Of a stretch of DNA of 64,000 bases, positions 9,819-16,982 are shown one piece after another. Within the stretch, counting starts at the first letter, position 1; every line of letters starts with the position of its first letter. The position numbers were made by a program, and so were the translations under genes. The notes beneath the pieces were generated by a model. The model was not told the origin of the DNA and ran no database searches. It worked only from the letters and a program-made list of their open reading frames with translations. Where the stretch lies: assembly GCF_004792415.1 (NCBI RefSeq), contig NZ_CP038853.1:682001-746000 (forward strand), given 5' to 3'. Origin of the DNA: Pantoea vagans (lineage in GTDB: Bacteria > Pseudomonadota > Gammaproteobacteria > Enterobacterales > Enterobacteriaceae).

Positions 9819-10297
9819 ACGCGCGCCGCTTCCTGGTGGCCCCAGGTCAGGTAGTAGACATCATAAAAGTCCACTTCCCCTTTTTGCGTCAGCAGACGCT
9901 GGATACCACTTTTCACCCGCTCCGGCGTTTCAGGTAGCGACAGAATGCGTGAGATAGCCTGCTCGCGCACCGGCTGAACGTAATACCACTCACCGTTGTA
10001 GCAGACACGCAGATCGAGCGCATCGATATCTTCAAAGCGATATTTCGGGTTGATATCGAGCAGCATCAGCACGCTCATCACCAGCACAAATGCGGTGGCA
10101 AACCAGAAGGCGGGCCAGCCGAGCATCTCGGTGGTGAAGATCAGCGCCACGCACAGGCCATAGCAGAGATACATAACGGCCCAGAGGCCGGGATGGTTCT
10201 TCAGAAACGAGAGGCTAAAGCGCGGCAAATTGTCGCGACGTTCTTCGCGGTTAAGCGTGGCGATCTCGTCAATCAGGATTTGTTTAATAGCGTCCAT
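9815..10297 (-). CDS. ylaC: YlaC family inner-membrane protein
   Basis: Small membrane protein of unknown function, 160 residues, similar from memory to E. coli YlaC (156 residues). It starts with a soluble stretch ([25 protein letters not shown]), has two adjacent hydrophobic segments at about 34-80, and then a conserved soluble part with [20 protein letters not shown]. The last four bases overlap the end of the convergent ydcR-like gene. An imperfect inverted repeat just upstream may be its operator. Membrane topology is predicted; function is not. Confidence 0.82.
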   Translation of the reverse strand: [160 protein letters not shown]

Positions 10298-10308
10298 TTG
10301 TTACCTCA

Positions 10309-10341
10309 CTGTCATCTGTTAGCTATTACAACAGATAACAG
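10309..10341. promoter_or_regulatory. Inverted repeat upstream of ylaC
   Basis: Arms CTGTCATCTGTT (10309-10320) and AACAGATAACAG (10330-10341) are complementary at 11 of 12 positions around a 9-base spacer. It lies 12 bases before the ylaC start codon, where a repressor site would block the promoter or leader. The protein that would bind is unknown. Confidence 0.45.
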
Positions 10342-10628
10342 TCAAGCATATCAGAAACAGATCTGTGCGATTTTTGTATAACAGTTTATCAAAAGAGTGT
10401 CCGGACATCGGGCTGCCGTATCTGCGTGCCGGGCCGCCTGACATTTTGCAACACTTTGCCGCAGTAAGAACCGCTATCCGCAGGCGTACAGGCACTATCT
10501 GGCCCTATTGTTAACGACACATTTGGCTTTAGTCAGCAATATCAGTCAATTATCTCAATTGTGTCGTCCGGCGCACATTGCATTGTGCTGCGGGTTTGCC
10601 ACACTTAGAAAAAAACCGGAGAACCTGT
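10342..10628. other. Divergent gap between ylaC and the cupin gene
   Basis: About 290 non-coding bases (330 counting the inverted repeat beside ylaC). Promoters for both divergent genes must lie here. I find no RNA gene or convincing short coding frame. Confidence 0.4.
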
Positions 10629-11240
10629 ATGCGTGCCTCATCCTCCAGTCTGTTATTAATGATGTCCTTCGCCGCGGGTACTTTTTCGGCCGGGGCCTCT
10701 GATAATCCTCAGCATCTGATGCTCGCCATCCCGTCGGGCGGCGTACCTAATAACCCGTTACCTCTGATTATCTGGCCGCGCGTGGTGCCGGAAGAGGAGG
10801 AGATCGCAGCGTGGTTTGAAAAAACTTTCGACGAAAACGGCTGGCCACCCGCCTGGCGCTATCCGATTTTCCCCTATACCCATTTCCATCCCAACACCCA
10901 TGAACTGCTCGGGGTTGCGGAAGGCTGGGCGGAAGTGCTGTTTGGCGGCGACAGTGGCCGGATGGTCACCCTGCGCGCAGGCGATGCGGTGCTGATCCCG
11001 GCAGGTGTCGGTCATCGCCAGGTCAGCGCCAGCGAAGATTTTATGGTGATTGGTGCCTATCCGCGCGGCATGTCGCCTGAGAAGCTGCGCGACGAACCCG
11101 CGAAGCTGAAAATGGCGCAGGAGCAGGTGAAAAAAGTGCCGTTGCCGACACAGGATCCGTTCACCGGTAAAGAGGGCGCGTTAACCGAGATCTGGCAGCC
11201 GATTGCCGCGATGCATTTACAGCAACAGATGGACCTGTAA
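10629..11240 (+). CDS. Exported cupin protein, YjlB-like
   Basis: A 203-residue cupin. Residues about 55-165 make the double-stranded beta-helix: the first motif includes YTHFHPNTHELLGVAEGWAE with the histidines and glutamate expected to bind metal, the second includes GDAVLIPAGVGHRQV. The sequence GGVPNNPLPLIIWP is typical of the Bacillus YjlB group, which is normally cytoplasmic. Here an N-terminal extension (residues 1 to about 24, hydrophobic LLLMMSFAAGTFSAGA) looks like a signal peptide, so this copy is probably periplasmic. ATG at 10629 follows GGAGA by 6 bases. The substrate is unknown. Confidence 0.75.
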   Translation: MRASSSSLLLMMSFAAGTFSAGASDNPQHLMLAIPSGGVPNNPLPLIIWPRVVPEEEEIAAWFEKTFDENGWPPAWRYPIFPYTHFHPNTHELLGVAEGWAEVLFGGDSGRMVTLRAGDAVLIPAGVGHRQVSASEDFMVIGAYPRGMSPEKLRDEPAKLKMAQEQVKKVPLPTQDPFTGKEGALTEIWQPIAAMHLQQQMDL

Positions 11241-11512
11241 ACGCCGTTTCTGCCGCGAAATGATTAAGCGCGAGCCAGCCTCGCGCTCTGACTTGGCTGG
11301 CTGTAAAACCTGCCTTAACGCCTGACCTCAGGCGCTTATCCCGATCATCACATCATTGAACATTTGCTCGCCGCTGCCGATAACTCCCCTGTTAAGATTA
11401 GTTATTCTTCTTAATACGCTTGTCTTCGCAGACCTTTTCCGCTGTAGTCTCGGCTCGCGATTAAGAACATTCCTAAGCCTTTACCGGGCTACCGAGCAGC
11501 AGGCAAATAACA

Positions 11513-14362
11513 ATGGATAATAACTCTGATGTCATGTATCGCATGCTGGTACAAAGCGTGATCGACTACGCGATCACCATGCTTAAACCGGACGGGACTG
11601 TCGCCAGCTGGAATGGCGGGGGTCTGCACGTCCTTGGTTACAGGCCAGACGAAATTATTGGACAGCACGCCGCCCTGTTTTACAACGAAGAGGATCGCCG
11701 TCGCGGTCAGCCGCAGCGCGAACTTGATATCGCCGTCACCACCGGACGTTACGAAAACGAAGGCTGGCGCTGCCGCAAAGATGGCAGTAGCTTCTGGGCA
11801 CACGTGGTCATCTATCCGATCCGCGACGAGACCGCTCAGCTGATTGGATTTGCTGCTGTCTGCCGTGATTGCACCCGGCAGCAGGAGCAGCAGCGCAAAG
11901 AGCGGGAGCAGGAGATGCGCTTTCGCCTGCTGGTGGAGGGCGTCACCGATTACGCCATCTACATGCTCGATCAGGACGGAAACGTAGTGAACTGGAACGC
12001 CGGCGCACAGCGGGCCAAAGGCTATGTGGCGGAAGAGATTGTCGGCCAGCATTTTTCCCGTTTCTACAGCGCGCAGGATCGACTCAATCATATCCCCAGC
12101 CAGAACCTGCAAACTGCGTATCGCACCGGCCGTTTTGAAGATGAGGGCTGGCGCTACCGCAAAGATGGCAGCGCGTTCTGGGCCCATGTGGTGATCGACA
12201 CGATCCGCGACGATCAGGGTAAATTGCTGGGTTACGCCAAAATCACTCGTGACTGCACCGAACAGCAGCGTGTCCGCAGCGAGCAACGGGAACAGGAGCA
12301 GCGTTTTCGCCTGCTGGTAGAGGGCGTCACCGATTACGCCATCTACATGCTCGATGTCGACGGCGTGGTGGTGAACTGGAACGCCGGTGCCCAGCGCGCC
12401 AAAGGGTATAAAGCGGAAGAAGTGGTGGGACAGCACTTCTCGCTGTTTTACAGCGCTCAGGAGCGACTGAACCGCACGCCCGAAGCCAACCTCGGTATCG
12501 CGCTGAAAACCGGCCGTTTTGAGGATGAAGGCTGGCGCTACCGTAAAGACGGCAGCGCGTTCTGGGCGCATGTGGTCATCGACGCGATCTATGATGATGA
12601 CGGTAAGCTGATCGGTTTCGCCAAGATCACCCGCGACCGCACGGAAGGCCGTGAGCAGGAGCAGCAGATCCTGCGCGCCCGGGATCTGGCCGAAGCCCAG
12701 AGCACGCAGAAAACCGCCTTGTCTAAATTCCTGGACAATATCATTGCTAATATTCCCTCCTGCGTGATTGTTGAAGATGCGATCACCCGCGAGATCCTGC
12801 TGGTGAATGACCGTACTCAGCAGCTGTTTGGCCTGTCGAAAGCACTGATCGTCAACAAGCGTCCGCACGAGTGCATGTCGCCTGAACTCAGTGACTATTT
12901 TAACAATCTGGCGGACGTTGCACTGCGCAGTGAGGGCATGCATGAGCGTGAGCAGTTGCTGATGACCGCCAGCGGCGAACGCATTCTGCATACCCGCGCC
13001 ACCGCGATTAATGGCCAGGATGCACGCCGCAACTACCTGATGCTGCTGGTGGAAGATGTTACCGACCAGCGTGCCGCCGATGCCCGTATTCACCATATGG
13101 CGCACCATGACAACCTGACCAGCCTGCCGAACCGCATTCTGTTCCGCCAGCGTCTGAGTGAGGCGTTGCGCACCGCGAATCAGACGCAGCGCCAGACCGC
13201 CGCGCTGTGCCTTGATCTGGATAACTTCAAAAATGTGAACGATGCGCTGGGCCATCAGATTGGCGATGAGCTACTGCGCAGCGTGGCTAAACGTCTGCGT
13301 AACACGCTGCGCGATCAGGATACGCTGGCGCGCATCGGTGGCGATGAGTTCGCTATCGTGCTGCCTTCGGTCGCGAACAGTGAGGAGGCGAGCATTGTGG
13401 CGCAGCGTCTGATCGAGGCGATTCGTCCGCCGGTCAACGTTGAGGGTCATAATCTGTCGGTCGGGCTCAGCGTAGGCATTGCGCTCAGCACCACCATCAC
13501 CAATACGCCGGAGCAGCTGCTGCGCTGTGCGGATATGGCGCTGTATGAAGCCAAGCGTAATGGCCGCAACCGCTATGAGCACTTTACGCTGGAGATGGAT
13601 GATGTGGCGCGCAGCCGCCGCCTGATTGAAAACGATCTGCGCGATGCAATCAGCGGCGGGCACCTGCGGCTTTACTATCAGCCCATCACCAATGGCGATC
13701 ATCGCACGATTATTGGCTATGAGGCGCTGATGCGCTGGCATCATCCGATCCGCGGGCTGATCATGCCCAACGACTTCATCCCGATTGCAGAAGAGACCGG
13801 CCTGATTCATATGCTGGGCGCCTTTGCGCTCTATGAAGCCTGTCGTGAAGCGGCGAGCTGGGAAGGGGAGCAGTCGGTCTCGGTCAACCTCTCACCGCTG
13901 CAGTTTAAAAACAGCTCGCTGGTGCCGGTGGTCGAAGGCGCGCTGAAAGAGTCGGGTCTCGATCCGGCGCGCCTGGAAGTCGAGATCACCGAATCGGTGC
14001 TGCTGGATGACTCACTGGGGAATATCCGTACCCTGCAGAATCTCAAGGCGCTGGGCGTACAGATTGCGCTGGATGATTTCGGCACCGGCTATTCGTCGCT
14101 GAGCTATCTGCGATCCTTCCCGTTCGACAAAATCAAAATCGACAAATCGTTTATTAACGATATGGGCGACAGCCGCGAGGCGCTGGCGATCATCCGCGCG
14201 ATTACCGGCATGAGCCGCAGTCTGGATATCCAGATTACCGCTGAAGGCGTGGAAAGCGATGAGCAGTTCGCGAAACTGCGCGATGAGGGCTGTACGCTGT
14301 TCCAGGGCTTCCTGTTCGGACGGCCTCAGCCGTCGGAACTGCGGCTGAAAACGCTGGGTTAA
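11513..14362 (+). CDS. Four-PAS GGDEF-EAL cyclic-di-GMP protein
   Basis: Soluble 949-residue protein with no membrane segment. Three consecutive PAS domains at about 1-125, 130-255 and 258-385 share the pattern WNAGAQRAKGY...GWRYRKDGSAFWAHVVI, and a fourth, more diverged PAS lies at about 395-510. GGDEF follows (RIGGDEFAIVL near 608) with an intact RxxD inhibitory site (RDQD) just before it, then EAL (YEALMRW near 736, VNLSPLQF, DDFGTGYSSL near 852, AEGVES). Both catalytic domains look complete, and this is the only GGDEF in the window with a product-inhibition site. PAS 2 and 3 are nearly identical in DNA, showing recent duplication. The ligand (oxygen, flavin or other) cannot be read from sequence. 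Confidence 0.92.
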   Translation: MDNNSDVMYRMLVQSVIDYAITMLKPDGTVASWNGGGLHVLGYRPDEIIGQHAALFYNEEDRRRGQPQRELDIAVTTGRYENEGWRCRKDGSSFWAHVVIYPIRDETAQLIGFAAVCRDCTRQQEQQRKEREQEMRFRLLVEGVTDYAIYMLDQDGNVVNWNAGAQRAKGYVAEEIVGQHFSRFYSAQDRLNHIPSQNLQTAYRTGRFEDEGWRYRKDGSAFWAHVVIDTIRDDQGKLLGYAKITRDCTEQQRVRSEQREQEQRFRLLVEGVTDYAIYMLDVDGVVVNWNAGAQRAKGYKAEEVVGQHFSLFYSAQERLNRTPEANLGIALKTGRFEDEGWRYRKDGSAFWAHVVIDAIYDDDGKLIGFAKITRDRTEGREQEQQILRARDLAEAQSTQKTALSKFLDNIIANIPSCVIVEDAITREILLVNDRTQQLFGLSKALIVNKRPHECMSPELSDYFNNLADVALRSEGMHEREQLLMTASGERILHTRATAINGQDARRNYLMLLVEDVTDQRAADARIHHMAHHDNLTSLPNRILFRQRLSEALRTANQTQRQTAALCLDLDNFKNVNDALGHQIGDELLRSVAKRLRNTLRDQDTLARIGGDEFAIVLPSVANSEEASIVAQRLIEAIRPPVNVEGHNLSVGLSVGIALSTTITNTPEQLLRCADMALYEAKRNGRNRYEHFTLEMDDVARSRRLIENDLRDAISGGHLRLYYQPITNGDHRTIIGYEALMRWHHPIRGLIMPNDFIPIAEETGLIHMLGAFALYEACREAASWEGEQSVSVNLSPLQFKNSSLVPVVEGALKESGLDPARLEVEITESVLLDDSLGNIRTLQNLKALGVQIALDDFGTGYSSLSYLRSFPFDKIKIDKSFINDMGDSREALAIIRAITGMSRSLDIQITAEGVESDEQFAKLRDEGCTLFQGFLFGRPQPSELRLKTLG

Positions 14363-14373
14363 TCAGCACCGGG

Positions 14374-15438
14374 TTAATCATAAAGGCCATGCTGCTGAAC
14401 CGGCGCATGGCTGAGATTATCGCGGATGCGGCGCACCGACTCGCGCACCACCAGCCTGCCATTCAGCAGCAGGCTGCCGGTGGGTGTGCCGGGATTCAGC
14501 CGCATCTCCTGCAGCATTCTGACTGCTGCGGCGCCCAGCTCATCACGTGGCACCTGCACCGAGGTCAGCGGAATGTCGTGGATAGCGGCCAGGTTAAACC
14601 CGTCCATGCTCATTACTGAGATATCCTGCGGCACCCGCAATCCGGCCTGCTCCAGCGCAGTGACGGCGCCAGCCGCAATATAATCTCCGCTGGCGAGAAT
14701 CGCCGTCGGGCGCAGCGCATCAGGGCAGTGGCGCAGATATTCCCCCAGCCGTTCCGCCGCCTCATTGCTGCTGAAGCTGTTCAGGGTCAGCAGATGCTGG
14801 CGGCTGTCAAAGCGCAGATTCATGGCGTGCCAGGCGTCACGTACCCCCTGTAAGCGCTGCTCCATGGTGTAGCGGCGCAGGCAGTGCAGCGACAGGATCT
14901 GCCGGTGTCCCTGCTCAAACAGATAGCGCGCGGAGAATTCCCCAATCAGCTGATGATGCGGCGAAACCGACGGCAGGCGCATCCGGCGATCGCGGGCGTT
15001 GATCAGCACGCAGGGTTTGTTCATCTCCGCCGCCAGCTGATGAATATGCTCATCATCAATGCCGATCAGCAGGGCGGCTTCGGTCTGCTGCATCTTATCG
15101 ATAAACAGCGCGGCATTACTCTCCAACTCTTCCAGCGGACAGTAGCGCAGCCGCACTTCATGTGGCTCTACCGCCTGGCTGATCCCCTGAATCACCTTGT
15201 AGTAGAAAATGTCGCTGCGTACGTCAAAGGCGCGCGGCGGGGCAAAGACCATCAGGTTATTAAGCAGCAGGCGACCGCTGTGCAGGTTATCCAGCACGCC
15301 CTGCTGCTGCGCCACGGCCAGCACTTTGTCCCGTGTCGCGGGCCGGGTATTCGCTTTTCCCGCCAGCACCCGCGATACCGTACTGATCGAGACCCCGCTC
15401 AGCGCCGCAATCTCACCGATTTTCAGCCTTTGTTTCAT
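14374..15438 (-). CDS. LacI family transcription regulator
   Basis: 354-residue repressor-type protein. The N-terminus is a classic LacI helix-turn-helix (IGEIAALSGVSISTVSRVLAG) followed by a periplasmic-binding-protein-like sugar domain (LMVFAPPRAFD..., then VLINARDRR, ILASGDYIAAGA and SVMSMDGFN near residue 280). It is transcribed away from an MFS transporter and a GH31 glycosidase, so it most likely controls uptake and cleavage of an alpha-linked sugar. Candidate operators lie in the shared promoter region. The inducer is unknown. Confidence 0.9.
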   Translation of the reverse strand: MKQRLKIGEIAALSGVSISTVSRVLAGKANTRPATRDKVLAVAQQQGVLDNLHSGRLLLNNLMVFAPPRAFDVRSDIFYYKVIQGISQAVEPHEVRLRYCPLEELESNAALFIDKMQQTEAALLIGIDDEHIHQLAAEMNKPCVLINARDRRMRLPSVSPHHQLIGEFSARYLFEQGHRQILSLHCLRRYTMEQRLQGVRDAWHAMNLRFDSRQHLLTLNSFSSNEAAERLGEYLRHCPDALRPTAILASGDYIAAGAVTALEQAGLRVPQDISVMSMDGFNLAAIHDIPLTSVQVPRDELGAAAVRMLQEMRLNPGTPTGSLLLNGRLVVRESVRRIRDNLSHAPVQQHGLYD

Positions 15439-15440
15439 TC

Positions 15441-15456
15441 TGTGATCGCCTTCAAA
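15441..15456 (+). promoter_or_regulatory. Candidate CRP site in LacI/MFS promoter region
   Basis: TGTGA, six bases, then TCAAA: nine of ten matches to the CRP core TGTGA-N6-TCACA. It overlaps the first bases upstream of the LacI gene. Plausible for a carbohydrate locus but unproven. Confidence 0.35.
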
Positions 15457-15463
15457 TCTGCTG

Positions 15464-15479
15464 ATGAAAAATTTTTCAT
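15464..15479. promoter_or_regulatory. Perfect 16-bp palindrome between LacI and MFS genes
   Basis: ATGAAAAATTTTTCAT is fully self-complementary and sits 26 bases upstream of the LacI start codon. It lacks the central CG usual in LacI-family operators, so it may bind another protein or simply be AT-rich DNA. Confidence 0.4.
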
Positions 15480-15542
15480 AGCCTGCTGAATCGCGTCAGA
15501 TAAGCGTTTCAGTGCCATTTTCTGTCGGGATTCAGCCTGCCA

Positions 15543-15556
15543 TGAAAAGCGTTGCA
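15543..15556. promoter_or_regulatory. Candidate LacI-family operator
   Basis: TGAAAAGCGTTGCA has the 14-base form, TG/CA ends and central CG-type step seen in LacI-family operators; five of seven positions are symmetric. It is about 105 bases upstream of the MFS start codon and could serve both divergent genes. Confidence 0.45.
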
Positions 15557-15661
15557 AAAAAGTGGCTGTACCCACGTTTCACACTTTTTTAACGTCGCTT
15601 ACAGGACACGCGGTACGCCAGCAGGCGGTGTGCGTCATCAATGGCAATCAGGAGTGGCACA

Positions 15662-16972
15662 ATGAGCCTCGAATCAACAACCAAACCCATCAGTGCATCA
15701 CGCACGGTGCGCGTGATTAAAAATTTACGCTGGTGGATGCTGGGAATGTTCCTGCTGGGTGTGACCGTCAACTACATCACCCGTAACTCCCTCGGCATTC
15801 TGGCACCGGAACTGAAAACCAGTCTGAACATGACCACCGAACAGTATTCGTGGGTCGTAGCCGCATTTCAGCTCGCCTATACCCTGTTTCAGCCGATTTG
15901 CGGCTGGCTGATCGATGTGATCGGACTGAAGATGGGCTTCCTGATCTGCGCGCTGATCTGGTCGCTCACCTGTCTGCTGCACGCCGGTGCGGGAAGCTGG
16001 CTGCATCTGGCGCTGCTGCGTTTTGTCATGGGCGCGTCGGAAGCGGCGGCGACGCCCGCTAACGCCAAAGCGATAGGTGACTGGTTTCCGAAAAAGGAGC
16101 GTCCGGTTGCGGCGGGCTGGGCGGGCGTCGGCTTTTCGGTTGGTGCGATGCTGGCGCCACCGATTATCTATGTTGCCCACATTACCTTTGGCTGGCAGGG
16201 CGCATTTCTGCTGACCGGCGGCCTGGGCCTGCTGTGGGTGGGACTCTGGTGGTGGGGCTATCACTCGCCGGAGAGCCATCCCCGTCTTTCCGATGATGAA
16301 CGCGCCTTTATTAATCAGGACAACGAGGCGATGGGTGAAAAGCTGGCGTTCTTCACCGCGCTGAAAGTGATTGGTAAAGAGAAGAAATTCTACGGCATCG
16401 CCATTCCGGCCTTTCTGGCTGAACCCGCCTGGGCGGTGCTGAGCTTCTGGGTGCCGCTCTATCTTGCCAACGAGCGCGGCATGGATCTTAAGCAGATCGT
16501 CATGTTCGCCTGGCTGCCGTTTCTGGCCGCCGACCTCGGCAGCGTCGCCAGCGGCTATCTCACCAGAATCTATGTGCGCTGGTTTGGCATGACCCGCGTG
16601 AATTCCATTGTCGCCAGTTCCGTCACCGGGGCACTGCTGATGGTGTCGCTGGCGCTGATGACGCTGGTGAAAGATCCCTGGCTGGCGATCGCCCTGATCT
16701 CCGTTGGTGGCTTCGGTCATCAGGTGATCTCCTGCATGCTGAGTGCGCTGGTGGTGGAGCGCTTTGATCGCCGCCAGATGGCCACCGTCAACGGCATGCG
16801 TGGCTCCTGTGCCTGGATCGCCAGCTTTATCTTCTCGCTGATTATCGGTGTTACCGCCGATACCATCGGCTTTAATCCGCTGTTTGTGGCGATGGGCTTC
16901 TTTGACCTGATTGGTGCCGTTTTCCTGGTGATGCTGATCGCCGAACGCCGCCAGCGCCCTGCTAACCCATAA
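15662..16972 (+). CDS. MFS transporter, anion:cation symporter type (ExuT-like)
   Basis: Inner-membrane transporter of 436 residues with twelve predicted helices. The opening NYITRNSLGILAPELKTSLNMT and the loop RFVMGASEAAATPANAKAIGDWFPKKER are characteristic of the ACS branch of the major facilitator family, which includes hexuronate and other sugar-acid transporters. The gene is 10 bases upstream of the GH31 glycosidase, so the two are almost certainly co-transcribed under the divergent LacI regulator. Substrate inferred only as the glycoside, or its product, used by the neighbour. Confidence 0.87.
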   Translation: MSLESTTKPISASRTVRVIKNLRWWMLGMFLLGVTVNYITRNSLGILAPELKTSLNMTTEQYSWVVAAFQLAYTLFQPICGWLIDVIGLKMGFLICALIWSLTCLLHAGAGSWLHLALLRFVMGASEAAATPANAKAIGDWFPKKERPVAAGWAGVGFSVGAMLAPPIIYVAHITFGWQGAFLLTGGLGLLWVGLWWWGYHSPESHPRLSDDERAFINQDNEAMGEKLAFFTALKVIGKEKKFYGIAIPAFLAEPAWAVLSFWVPLYLANERGMDLKQIVMFAWLPFLAADLGSVASGYLTRIYVRWFGMTRVNSIVASSVTGALLMVSLALMTLVKDPWLAIALISVGGFGHQVISCMLSALVVERFDRRQMATVNGMRGSCAWIASFIFSLIIGVTADTIGFNPLFVAMGFFDLIGAVFLVMLIAERRQRPANP

Positions 16973-16982
16973 GGATATCGCG

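Noticed and set aside
11489..13255. 588-codon minus-strand frame
   Set aside because: Antisense shadow of the four-PAS GGDEF-EAL gene; no domain and no start context. Similar long shadows at 16962-18308 and 58728-60026 were dropped for the same reason.
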